A stretch of DNA of 6,884 bases, from contig UQNP01000099.1 in assembly GCA_900542385.1 (NCBI GenBank), positions 1 through 6,884 of the forward strand, written 5' to 3'. The first letter of the stretch is position 1. Every line of letters starts with the position of its first letter. The position numbers and the translations under genes are program-made. Of this stretch, positions 1 to 6,337 are shown in pieces. Source of the DNA: an uncultured Eubacterium sp. (GTDB taxonomy: Bacteria > Bacillota > Clostridia > Peptostreptococcales > Anaerovoracaceae). The notes under the pieces are model-generated. The model was not told where the DNA came from, did no database searches, and saw nothing but the letters and a program-made list of their open reading frames with translations.

Positions 1-23
1 AGTGGTAGAGGAAGGAATACAAG

Positions 24-1244
24 ATGAAGATTTTAAAGAAATGGAACAGTATAAGTCTTGTAAAACGTATAATAGCGGGTCTCATTGCAGGCATTATACT
101 GGGGTTGGTTTTACCGAAAAGTGTTCCGCTGGGGATACTCGGCGATATGTTTGTAGGAGCACTTAAAGCGCTTGCTCCGCTTTTGGTATTTTTCATAGTG
201 ATATACTCTTTGAGCAACCATCAGAAGGGACAGAGCAGCAATATGGGGAGAATAATACTGCTGTATGCGATAAGTACGCTTCTTGCGGCGTTTACAGCGG
301 TCGCTGCAAGTTATATATTCCCGTCGGAACTGGTGCTGAGCGAAACGGCTGAAGGGTCGGCGCCGCAGGGAATAGGGGAGGTTTTGGAATCTTTACTGAT
401 AAATGCAGTCAGCAACCCTATAGGAGCTATAGTTGAGGCGAACTACATAGGCGTTCTTGTTTGGGCAGTGATATTCGGTCTTGCGATGAGGTCAGCTTCA
501 GATAACACGAAAAACGTTATCGAAAACATATCAGACGTGCTTTCTACAGCTATCAGATGGGTTATCAACTGTGCGCCTTTCGGTATAATGGGGCTGGTGT
601 TTACTACTGTGTCAACGGTAGGTATACAGGCAATGGCATCTTACGGCAGGATAATACTTGTACTCGTAGGATGTATGCTGTTCGTAGCTTTTATAACAAA
701 CCCTATAATAGTATTTTTAAATATCAGACAGAATCCTTATCCGCTGGTATTGAAGTGTATAAAGGACAGCGGGATAATGGCATTCTTTACAAGGAGCTCA
801 GCCGCAAACATCCCGGTGAATATGGAGCTATGCGAAAAGCTTGGACTTGATGAAGAAAAATATTCTATATCAATACCGCTGGGGGCTACGATAAATATGG
901 CAGGAGCGGCTGTAACGATAAATGTGCTTTCCCTGGCAGCGGCGAATACTATGGGAATAAGCGTAGATATACCTACAGCATTTCTGCTCAGCCTTATAGC
1001 TGCTATTTCGGCAGCAGGCACTTCAGGTGTTGCCGGAGGATCGCTGCTCTTAGTGCCGCTTGCGTGCAGCTTGCTTGGAATATCAAACGATATAGCTATG
1101 CAGGTAGTCGGTGTAGGATTCATCATCGGAGTAATACAGGATTCGTGCGAAACGGCTCTGAACTCTTCTTCAGATGCACTCTTTACTGCTGCTGCAGAAT
1201 TTAATCAGTGGAAAAAGCAGGGTAAGAAAATAGAATGGCGATAG
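24..1244 (+). CDS. sstT: SstT-type Na+/serine-threonine symporter
   Basis: This 406-residue inner membrane protein of the dicarboxylate/amino acid:cation symporter family (DAACS, SLC1-like) probably imports serine and threonine with Na+. It shows the family landmarks in order: the first re-entrant hairpin with [12 protein letters not shown] (about 255-266), the unwound TM7 segment [10 protein letters not shown] (287-296), the glycine-rich second hairpin [17 protein letters not shown] (330-346), and TM8 with [16 protein letters not shown] (372-387). Aligning TM8 by eye to GltPh, D373 falls on the amino-group-binding Asp394, and N380 and D384 fall on the Na+ ligands Asn401 and Asp405. The position of Arg397, which binds acidic side chains, is E376, which fits a neutral substrate and the DSxETALNSS pattern I associate with SstT. 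The length matches E. coli SstT (about 414). GAGGAAGG at 8-15 lies 8 bases before the ATG. No terminator is visible after the stop. A related DAACS transporter is the main alternative. Confidence 0.93.
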   Translation: MKILKKWNSISLVKRIIAGLIAGIILGLVLPKSVPLGILGDMFVGALKALAPLLVFFIVIYSLSNHQKGQSSNMGRIILLYAISTLLAAFTAVAASYIFPSELVLSETAEGSAPQGIGEVLESLLINAVSNPIGAIVEANYIGVLVWAVIFGLAMRSASDNTKNVIENISDVLSTAIRWVINCAPFGIMGLVFTTVSTVGIQAMASYGRIILVLVGCMLFVAFITNPIIVFLNIRQNPYPLVLKCIKDSGIMAFFTRSSAANIPVNMELCEKLGLDEEKYSISIPLGATINMAGAAVTINVLSLAAANTMGISVDIPTAFLLSLIAAISAAGTSGVAGGSLLLVPLACSLLGISNDIAMQVVGVGFIIGVIQDSCETALNSSSDALFTAAAEFNQWKKQGKKIEWR

Positions 1245-1254
1245 ATTTACATGC

Positions 1255-1284
1255 TTGAAGGGATCTGAATATATAAAGTATAAT
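1255..1284 (+). promoter_or_regulatory. Putative SigA promoter for the DUF5684-type gene
   Basis: TTGAAG (1255-1260, four of six matches to TTGACA) is followed after 18 bases by a perfect TATAAT (1279-1284). Transcription would begin near 1291, leaving a leader of about 38 bases before the ATG at 1329. It lies in the gap after sstT, so the downstream gene may be expressed both from here and by read-through. This is inferred from sequence only. Confidence 0.55.
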
Positions 1285-1315
1285 CTATTTGATTGGATGG
1301 GTTTTTAGAAAGAAG

Positions 1316-1321
1316 AAGGAG
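1316..1321 (+). promoter_or_regulatory. Ribosome binding site deciding the start at 1329
   Basis: AAGGAG sits 7 bases before ATG 1329. An in-frame ATG at 1293 would add 12 mostly charged residues, but it has no Shine-Dalgarno sequence and would lie almost on the predicted transcription start, so 1329 is the better start. Confidence 0.8.
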
Positions 1322-1328
1322 AAGTTTT

Positions 1329-1880
1329 ATGAGTTATTCTTATGATTATTATGGAACAGGGGGTATGGAGATTGGCGCTGGTTATTACATATTCTCTGTC
1401 ATTATTGTCGCTGCAGTTATCGTAGCCTGGTGGCGCATATTTTCTAAAGCAGGGGAAAAGGGATGGAAAATACTGATCCCTGTGTATAATATGTATGTGA
1501 TGTATAAGCTGTTTTGGAAAGCGGCGATCTTTGCAATCATGATCGTACTTAGTATCGTGGCTGTCATAGGAAGTTCCGTTACTATGTACGGCGCTGTTAT
1601 GTCGGTGCTGCAGGGAGGCAGCTCAACATTTTATATCGGTCTGTTTTTGCTTGTAGCAAGCATGATAGTGATACTCATCTTAGATATAATTTTTTACAAT
1701 AAGGTTTCAAAAGCCTTCGGGCACGGTGCGGGATTTACTGTCGGACTCGTTTTGCTTCCGTTTATATTTTTGCTTATACTGGCATTTGATTCATCTCAGT
1801 ATATCGGCAAAGAACGCGGGCAGACTGCCAATGAACAGTCAGCCGGCAGCTATAGATACAGAGAGCCTATGGATAGATAA
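1329..1880 (+). CDS. DUF5684-type four-helix membrane protein, function unknown
   Basis: This is a 183-residue membrane protein with no known biochemical role. Four hydrophobic segments lie at about residues 19-36, 66-92, 101-124 and 135-153. Between the first two is the motif that suggests the DUF5684 family: a Lys-rich turn, then GWKILIPVYNMYVMYKLFWK (45-64). The end of the membrane part, LAFDSSQYIG (151-160), also fits that family, and a polar Tyr/Arg-rich tail of about 20 residues follows. The N-terminus is Tyr- and Gly-rich (MSYSYDYYGTGG) and is not a typical cleavable signal. It has its own likely promoter and a strong terminator, so it may be a single-gene unit downstream of sstT; no functional link to the transporter is evident. 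The family assignment is from motif memory, and the topology is by eye. Confidence 0.8.
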   Translation: MSYSYDYYGTGGMEIGAGYYIFSVIIVAAVIVAWWRIFSKAGEKGWKILIPVYNMYVMYKLFWKAAIFAIMIVLSIVAVIGSSVTMYGAVMSVLQGGSSTFYIGLFLLVASMIVILILDIIFYNKVSKAFGHGAGFTVGLVLLPFIFLLILAFDSSQYIGKERGQTANEQSAGSYRYREPMDR

Positions 1881-1903
1881 AACAGATATATTTTCATCGA
1901 TAT

Positions 1904-1939
1904 AAAAAAGTATGCCGGAATTTTCCGGCATACTTTTTT
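1904..1939. terminator. Strong, probably bidirectional intrinsic terminator
   Basis: GTATGCCGGA (1910-1919) pairs perfectly with TCCGGCATAC (1924-1933) around a four-base ATTT loop. Six T follow (1934-1939) and six A precede (1904-1909), so it has terminator form on both strands. It begins 23 bases after the stop of the DUF5684-type gene and would end that transcript; for the minus strand it could back up the rpsT terminator. Confidence 0.9.
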
Positions 1940-1975
1940 GTCTCCCTGACATGGGGAGCTCCTTTCTGATGGTAC

Positions 1976-2007
1976 AAAAAAAGATGGGAGACACATCCAT
2001 CTTTTTT
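1976..2007 (-). terminator. Probable rpsT intrinsic terminator
   Basis: Read on the minus strand, GATGG (1997-2001) pairs with CCATC (1983-1987) around a nine-base loop. It is preceded by six A and followed by seven U (1976-1982), which extend the stem by A-U pairs. It lies about 75 bases after the rpsT stop. The GC-containing core is only five pairs, so it is weaker than the hairpin at 1904-1939 and could also work on the plus strand. Confidence 0.7.
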
Positions 2008-2037
2008 CTGAACTTATTATGTTCATTGCTCATCTTT

Positions 2038-2056
2038 GTGCATTTAACTTATGCAC
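2038..2056 (-). other. Small hairpin in the rpsT 3' untranslated region
   Basis: GTGCAT (2038-2043) and ATGCAC (2051-2056) form a perfect six-pair stem with a seven-base loop, 19 bases beyond the rpsT stop. No U run follows on the minus strand, so it is not a terminator. It might protect the mRNA 3' region, or it may be chance. Confidence 0.35.
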
Positions 2057-2075
2057 CGGTGGGGACGGGTGAGAC

Positions 2076-2342
2076 TTAGGCGTTCGCCTTGTTGAATCTC
2101 TTAGTTAATCTGGAAACCTTTCTTGCTGCTGCATTTTTGTGGATAGTGTGTTTAGCGGCAGCCTGCATGAGCTTTTTCTCCGCTAAAGTCAGCTTTTCCT
2201 TTGCAGTTTCCATATCTCCGGCTTCAAGAGCAGCGTCGTACGCTTTGAGTATAGTCTTGAGATGACCTTTGATACGTCTGTTTCTTGCGGTTTTCTTGTC
2301 GATAACACGGATTCTTTTTTTCGCTGATTTTATGTTTGCCAT
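2076..2342 (-). CDS. rpsT: 30S ribosomal protein S20
   Basis: S20 binds 16S rRNA early in 30S assembly. The 88-residue product has the normal family length and is very Lys/Arg-rich. It starts MANIKSAKKRIR and ends with the conserved NAAARKVSRLTKRFNKA block (about 70-86); the whole chain looks helical, as expected. The ATG is at 2340-2342. The upstream sequence on the minus strand offers only GUGGGG (2351-2356) as a Shine-Dalgarno element, 8 bases before the start, which is poorer than the GGAGG sites elsewhere in the window. A likely SigA promoter lies at 2389-2417. The gene is convergent with the DUF5684-type gene and divergent from gpr. The rpsT/gpr neighbourhood is common in Clostridia. 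S20 is autoregulated in E. coli; no evidence for that is visible here. Confidence 0.98.
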   Translation of the reverse strand: MANIKSAKKRIRVIDKKTARNRRIKGHLKTILKAYDAALEAGDMETAKEKLTLAEKKLMQAAAKHTIHKNAAARKVSRLTKRFNKANA

Positions 2343-2388
2343 TAAATTTACCCCACTTTCTTTATTTATAGCCTAAAATCACAAAATA

Positions 2389-2417
2389 AGTATATATGAA
2401 TAAAAGGTATTTTGCAA
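2389..2417 (-). promoter_or_regulatory. Putative SigA promoter for rpsT
   Basis: On the minus strand, TTGCAA (2412-2417) precedes TATACT (2389-2394) with an ideal 17-base spacer. The -10 matches the consensus at five of six positions and the -35 at four of six. Transcription would start near 2382, giving a leader of about 40 bases. It overlaps the proposed gpr promoter. Confidence 0.55.
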
Positions 2418-2427
2418 GGGAAAAATC
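2398..2427 (+). promoter_or_regulatory. gpr: Putative SigF/SigG-type forespore promoter for gpr
   Basis: GAATA (2398-2402) fits the SigG -35 GHATR fully and the SigF -35 GYATA at four of five. After 15 bases, GGGAAAAATC (2418-2427) fits the SigF -10 GGNNANAHTR at all constrained positions but the last. The fit to the SigG -10 CATNHTA is poor. In B. subtilis, gpr is read by SigF and SigG, which supports the call. A weak point is the very short leader, because the ribosome binding site starts within about 10 bases of the -10. Confidence 0.4.
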
Positions 2428-2451
2428 CTGTTAGAAAGGAATAGTGCTGAA

Positions 2452-3360
2452 ATGATAAAGTATAGAACTGATCTGGCGATAGAGTGCCGGGAGATGCTCG
2501 GCAAAGCAAGTGAAGGGACTGATAAAAGAGAGGATGAAGATATATCTGTAGAAAATATCGTATATGGAGAAGATGTGAAAGCGACAAGGATAAGGATACT
2601 GAACAAGCAGGGGGCCGAAAGGATGGGAAAACCGGAAGGATGCTATATAACCATAGAAGCAGGCGGAGTTCTGGAAGAAAGAGACGGTGTGAAGGATATG
2701 ACGGAAAAAGCGATTGCCTCAGAGCTTGGAGAGCTTATAAAGGATGGTGAAAACCTGCCCAGGCTTTTGAAGTTTATGGTGGTGGGTCTTGGAAACGATA
2801 CAGTTACCCCAGATGCTTTAGGTCCAAGGACTGCTTCAAAGATAAGGGTCACGGGACATATTTTTGAGCTGCTGGGAATGGAGGCAGAAGAAGGAATATC
2901 AAATGTGAGCTGTATAACGCCGGGAGTTACAGCCACGACAGGAATGGAGACTGCTGATATCATAAAGAAAGCCGCGGAAATCTCTAAACCGGATATAATA
3001 ATAGCTGTGGATTCCCTTGCTGCCAGAAATATAGAGAGGCTGAGCACGACTATACAGCTGACGGATACCGGGATATCTCCCGGTGGCGGCATGGGAAACA
3101 GAAGAAAATGGATAAATAAAGAGACTGCAGGAGCGATGGTGATAGCTGTCGGTGTGCCTACTGTGATAGATGCATCTACGATAATACGGGATGCCTTTGA
3201 ATCAAATGATGAGGATGTGCAAAAAGTTGAGAAATATATCGAAGAATATGGAAGACAGATGATAGTCACTTCGACAGATATAGATATGATAATAAAAGAT
3301 TTTTCGGATATAATTGCAAATGGTATAAATAAAACAGTTCACCCCGGCATATATTCATAG
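2452..3360 (+). CDS. gpr: GPR germination protease (SASP-degrading endopeptidase)
   Basis: GPR (MEROPS family A25) is made in the forespore as a zymogen and cleaves small acid-soluble spore proteins when the spore germinates. The 302-residue product has the family signatures in order: RTDLAIECRE near the N-terminus (5-14), GLGNDTVTPDALGPRT (112-127), ITPGVTATTGMET (155-167), AVDSLAAR (185-192), GISPGGGMGNRR (207-218), and the C-terminal STDIDMIIKDFSDIIANGIN (274-293). D121 and D187 are 66 residues apart, the same spacing as the essential Asp127 and Asp193 of the B. megaterium enzyme. The likely self-cleavage site TD/LA (D7-L8) leaves only a seven-residue propeptide. The protein is shorter than the Bacillus enzyme (about 370 residues). 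AAAGGA (2435-2440) lies 11 bases before the ATG. spoIIP follows after 23 bases with no terminator between, so the two are probably co-transcribed. Confidence 0.96.
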   Translation: MIKYRTDLAIECREMLGKASEGTDKREDEDISVENIVYGEDVKATRIRILNKQGAERMGKPEGCYITIEAGGVLEERDGVKDMTEKAIASELGELIKDGENLPRLLKFMVVGLGNDTVTPDALGPRTASKIRVTGHIFELLGMEAEEGISNVSCITPGVTATTGMETADIIKKAAEISKPDIIIAVDSLAARNIERLSTTIQLTDTGISPGGGMGNRRKWINKETAGAMVIAVGVPTVIDASTIIRDAFESNDEDVQKVEKYIEEYGRQMIVTSTDIDMIIKDFSDIIANGINKTVHPGIYS

Positions 3361-3383
3361 GAAGAAACTCTCGGAGGACAACT

Positions 3384-4289
3384 ATGGATAAGAAGAACAG
3401 GATGATAACTTTTTCTGCTTTAGCGGTATTTATTTTTTCTACCGTGTTTTTTCTGAAAGTAAATACGTCTTCGGCTCTTGAAGCGGCTGTTATAGATGAA
3501 ACGGAGCTGGGGATGATGTGTATAAATCAAGTAATCACAACAGCTAAAGAAGATGAAGAGCATGAATTAGACGAAGAGATTCAGGATGATAAGGAGACCT
3601 CAGAAAATGAACAGAGTGTAAAAAAATCCGATAAAAAGGCAGAAAAAGATAAGGCTGAAAGCGATGAAGCCGTTCCTGTATCAGAGGATCCTCTTGTAAT
3701 AATATATCATACTCACAGCACTGAATCGTATATGCCTTACAGTGAAAGCAACTATCATCGTGAAACTGAGGAAGGAACGGTGCGCGATGTCGGTACGGTG
3801 CTTGAGGAAGAATTGGAAAAGAGAGGTATAAAAGTCATCCATGATAAGACGGTGCACGACAGACCGTCGTACAATGAATCCTACGGAAGATCGCTTAACA
3901 CGATCCAGAGTTTGATGAAAAAATATCCTACAGCCGATTACGTTATTGATCTGCACAGAGATGCGGCGGCATCTTCTGCTCAAGAAGGGAAATATATAAA
4001 GATAGATGGTAAAAGAGTTGCTAAATTCAGTCTCGTTGTCGGACGTGGGAATGAAAACTATGTAGAACTCTATGCTTTCGCGAAGAAGGTGAGTCAGGCA
4101 GCGGAAAGCGTTCATGACGGATTTGGAGGAGCTATAATAGAAAAGGAATACAGATATAACGGCTTTGTCAGCAATAAGGCTATACTGCTTGAGGTGGGCA
4201 ACAATAAAAATACCATAGAGGAAGCAAGAGCATCTGCGTCTTATTTTGCCGAAGCGATGGCTAACGTCATCAAAGGTGAGAAACAGTGA
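3384..4289 (+). CDS. spoIIP: SpoIIP stage II sporulation peptidoglycan hydrolase
   Basis: SpoIIP is a mother-cell membrane enzyme with amidase and endopeptidase activity that works with SpoIID and SpoIIM to thin the septal wall and drive engulfment. The 301-residue product starts with a short basic segment and one membrane anchor (about 8-24). A highly charged Asp/Glu/Lys linker follows (about 54-100), and then the catalytic domain. Visible family motifs are IIYHTHSTESYMP (106-118; H109, H111 and E114), VIDLHRDAA (187-195; H191), VVGRGNENY (218-226) and LLEVGNNKNTIEEA (268-281; E270). The His and Glu residues are the expected metal-binding and catalytic set, judged by analogy with amidase_3 enzymes, and none looks lost. 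It is shorter than B. subtilis SpoIIP (about 400), mostly in the N-terminal half. GGAGG (3373-3377) lies six bases before the ATG. I found no convincing SigE promoter just upstream. Confidence 0.95.
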   Translation: MDKKNRMITFSALAVFIFSTVFFLKVNTSSALEAAVIDETELGMMCINQVITTAKEDEEHELDEEIQDDKETSENEQSVKKSDKKAEKDKAESDEAVPVSEDPLVIIYHTHSTESYMPYSESNYHRETEEGTVRDVGTVLEEELEKRGIKVIHDKTVHDRPSYNESYGRSLNTIQSLMKKYPTADYVIDLHRDAAASSAQEGKYIKIDGKRVAKFSLVVGRGNENYVELYAFAKKVSQAAESVHDGFGGAIIEKEYRYNGFVSNKAILLEVGNNKNTIEEARASASYFAEAMANVIKGEKQ

Positions 4290-4312
4290 TCTTCGTTAAA
4301 TAAAAAAAGGTT

Positions 4313-4317
4313 GGAGG
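4313..4317 (+). promoter_or_regulatory. Ribosome binding site before the small TTG reading frame
   Basis: A perfect GGAGG lies nine bases before TTG 4327. It is about 210 bases before the lepA start, so it cannot serve lepA and needs another reading frame to explain it. The small frame at 4327-4464 is the only good candidate nearby. Confidence 0.65.
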
Positions 4318-4326
4318 AGAAAAGGT

Positions 4327-4464
4327 TTGAAGCATACTATATTAAAAGTGCTGATAGTGTTCATGATTTTTTTTGCAGGAACAGCGGGAATACTGTTTTT
4401 GGATGATTTATGTCTGCAAACTACAGGGCATGGGGGAAATTTAGTTTTAAATGTTGAAAATTAA
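4327..4464 (+). CDS. Small single-pass membrane peptide, function unknown
   Basis: I do not recognise this gene. The frame starts with TTG at 4327 and ends at TAA 4462-4464, giving 45 residues. The N-terminus is basic (MKHTILK), a hydrophobic stretch spans about residues 5-25, and then a polar tail starts with DDLCLQTT and ends NLVLNVEN. Charges suggest an N-in, C-out single-pass protein of about 5 kDa; GTA/G at 18-21 is a poor signal peptidase site because hydrophobic residues follow. Support comes from GGAGG nine bases before the start and an in-frame stop at 4297 that makes TTG 4327 the first start codon. The only in-frame ATG (4363) lies inside the membrane segment. It begins 37 bases after the spoIIP stop with no terminator between, so it may be a third member of the gpr-spoIIP transcript. 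A frame this short can arise by chance. Confidence 0.5.
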   Translation: MKHTILKVLIVFMIFFAGTAGILFLDDLCLQTTGHGGNLVLNVEN

Positions 4465-4482
4465 AGGGTTTTTAGATAAAAT
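4454..4482 (+). promoter_or_regulatory. Putative SigA promoter for lepA
   Basis: TTGAAA (4454-4459) and TAAAAT (4477-4482) are separated by an ideal 17 bases, and each matches its consensus at five of six positions. Transcription would start near 4489, giving a leader of about 37 bases before ATG 4526. The -35 lies over the last codons of the small frame, and that frame's stop falls in the spacer. It would give lepA-hemW vegetative expression independent of the sporulation genes upstream. Confidence 0.6.
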
Positions 4483-4515
4483 AGGCGTATGGTGAAAACC
4501 GGAATTTACGATATT

Positions 4516-4520
4516 GAGGG
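4516..4520 (+). promoter_or_regulatory. Ribosome binding site deciding the lepA start at 4526
   Basis: GAGGG lies five bases before ATG 4526. A TTG at 4514 would add four residues (MRAH), but it overlaps this site and has only weak purine stretches before it. LepA proteins usually begin within about ten residues of the [14 protein letters not shown] motif, which fits the ATG. Confidence 0.7.
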
Positions 4521-4525
4521 CACAT

Positions 4526-6337
4526 ATGAAAGATTACAAACAGTTTATAAGAAATTTTAGCATTATAGCACACATAGACCACGGAAAATCTACTTTAGCT
4601 GACAGGATAATAGAGAGAACAGGGCTGGTATCCAAGAGGGAAATGCGTGAGCAGTTTCTGGACAACATGGATCTGGAACGAGAGAGAGGGATCACGATAA
4701 AACTGCAGACGACAAGACTCGTCTACAATGCAAAGGATGGAAATGAATATATATTCAATCTTATAGATACGCCGGGACATGTGGATTTTACATATGAAGT
4801 CTCAAGAAGTCTTGCGGCTTGTGAAGGAGCGGTGCTGGTAGTGGACGCCACGCAGGGAGTAGAAGCGCAGACCCTTGCCAATGTATATCTTGCTATGGAT
4901 GAAGACCTGGAAATACTACCGGTGCTCAACAAGATAGATCTCCCGTCGGCGAGACCGGATGAAGTGAAAAAGGAGATAGAAGACGTAATAGGCGTGGATG
5001 CGGAAAACGCGCCTCTTGTCTCAGCAAAGGAAGGGACAGGCATCGAAGAGCTCCTTGAAAAAATCGTAGAGGATATACCTGCTCCGGACGGAGATGAAAA
5101 CGGGAAGTTAAAAGCTCTTATATTCGATTCGTATTACGATAATTACAAAGGTGTAGTAGTGTACACCAGAGTATTTGACGGTGCAGTGAAAAAGGGTGAT
5201 ATAATACGCCTGATGAACACCGGAAAGAAGTATGAGGTGACGGAAGTAGGTGTGTATTCCCCGGGACATGTGGAAAGGGATATGCTAAGAGCCGGAGAAG
5301 TTGGATACATATGCGCGAGTATAAAGCGCGTGGCAGATGCGAGAGTCGGAGATACAGTGACTCTTGATGATATGCCGGCAGATGAAGCTTTGCCGGGATA
5401 CAAGAAAGTACAGCCCATGGTTTACTGCGGTATATATCCGGCAGAAGGCGAGAAGTATGAAAACGTAAAGGACGCTCTTGAAAAACTGCAGGTAAATGAC
5501 GCAGCATTTCACTTTGAGCCGGAAACATCAACAGCTCTTGGATTCGGATTCAGATGCGGATTTTTAGGGCTTCTTCACATGGAAATAATAGTTGAGAGAC
5601 TTGAACGCGAATTTGATCTTGCGGTAGTCACCACATCGCCGAGCGTTATATACAAAGTAGTTATGAATGACGGTAGCGTAGAGATGGTGCAGAATCCTTC
5701 AAATCTTCCGGATGCTGCGCTCATCGATCATATAGAAGAGCCTATGGTTAAAGCGGACATCATGGTTCCAAAAGATTATGTAGGCAATATTATGGAGTTA
5801 TGTCAGGACAGGAGAGGCAAAATGCTCCATATGGAATATATAACGGATAACCGTGTGAATCTGCATTACGATATGCCGTTAAACGAAGTAATATACGACT
5901 TTTTTGACGCTCTTAAATCCAAGACAAGAGGATACGGCTCTTTGGATTATGAGTTTTCAAGGTATGAACCTTCAAAGGTAGTAAAACTCGATATACTTCT
6001 CAATAAGGAGCTGGTGGATGCCTTCTCCATGATAGTGCATGAATCGAAAGCGTACGCGAGGGGAAGATTCGTATGCTCAAAACTCAAAGAGATAATACCT
6101 ATGCATCAGTTTGAAGTGCCGATTCAGGCTTCTATCGGGCAGAAGGTAATAGCAAGAGAAACGGTAAGAGCTTATAGAAAAGACGTTATAGCGAAATGTT
6201 ACGGGGGAGACATTTCAAGAAAGAAAAAACTGCTTGAAAAGCAAAAGGAAGGGAAAAAGAGAATGCGCCAGTTCGGTACTGTAGACGTGCCGCAGGAGGC
6301 GTTTACCGCGGTATTGAAATATGATGACAACAAATAA
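4526..6337 (+). CDS. lepA: LepA / EF4 ribosome-associated GTPase
   Basis: LepA (elongation factor 4) is a translational GTPase that binds the ribosome; back-translocation and a role in 30S assembly or initiation have both been proposed. The 603-residue product has the usual length. GTPase motifs are intact: G1 AHIDHGKST (15-23), G2 ERGITIK (53-59), G3 DTPGH (81-85), G4 NKID (135-138) and G5 SAK (166-168). EF-G-like beta-barrel and alpha/beta domains follow. The LepA-specific C-terminal domain ends with the signature [20 protein letters not shown] (about 557-576). It has no EF-G domain IV, which separates it from EF-G and TypA. The gene is preceded by a likely SigA promoter and overlaps hemW by 17 bases at its 3' end, so the two are co-transcribed. 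Nothing in it looks damaged. Confidence 0.98.
   Translation: MKDYKQFIRNFSIIAHIDHGKSTLADRIIERTGLVSKREMREQFLDNMDLERERGITIKLQTTRLVYNAKDGNEYIFNLIDTPGHVDFTYEVSRSLAACEGAVLVVDATQGVEAQTLANVYLAMDEDLEILPVLNKIDLPSARPDEVKKEIEDVIGVDAENAPLVSAKEGTGIEELLEKIVEDIPAPDGDENGKLKALIFDSYYDNYKGVVVYTRVFDGAVKKGDIIRLMNTGKKYEVTEVGVYSPGHVERDMLRAGEVGYICASIKRVADARVGDTVTLDDMPADEALPGYKKVQPMVYCGIYPAEGEKYENVKDALEKLQVNDAAFHFEPETSTALGFGFRCGFLGLLHMEIIVERLEREFDLAVVTTSPSVIYKVVMNDGSVEMVQNPSNLPDAALIDHIEEPMVKADIMVPKDYVGNIMELCQDRRGKMLHMEYITDNRVNLHYDMPLNEVIYDFFDALKSKTRGYGSLDYEFSRYEPSKVVKLDILLNKELVDAFSMIVHESKAYARGRFVCSKLKEIIPMHQFEVPIQASIGQKVIARETVRAYRKDVIAKCYGGDISRKKKLLEKQKEGKKRMRQFGTVDVPQEAFTAVLKYDDNK

Noticed and set aside
1293..1328. 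N-terminal extension of the DUF5684-type protein from ATG 1293
   Set aside because: It has no ribosome binding site, and the added charged residues do not fit the family. ATG 1329 has AAGGAG at seven bases.
1942..1958. CTCCC/GGGAG hairpin between the two terminators
   Set aside because: It is only five pairs with a seven-base loop and no U run follows on either strand, so it does not qualify as a terminator, and no other role is evident.
1839..2033. Minus-strand open frame across the convergent gap
   Set aside because: It runs through both terminator hairpins, begins in a region without a ribosome binding site and gives no recognisable protein.
3325..3355. Possible SigE promoter for spoIIP at the end of gpr
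   Set aside because: CATATATT (3348-3355) resembles the SigE -10 at six of eight positions, but the only upstream ATA (3325-3327) is 20 bases away, too far for the usual 16-18, and nothing else resembles the -35.
4333..4341. SigE/SigK-like -10 element CATACTATA before lepA
   Set aside because: It fits CATANNNTA and is close to the SigE -10, but it lies inside the first codons of the small frame and has no suitable -35 at the right distance. Its match follows from the coding sequence and AT-rich context.
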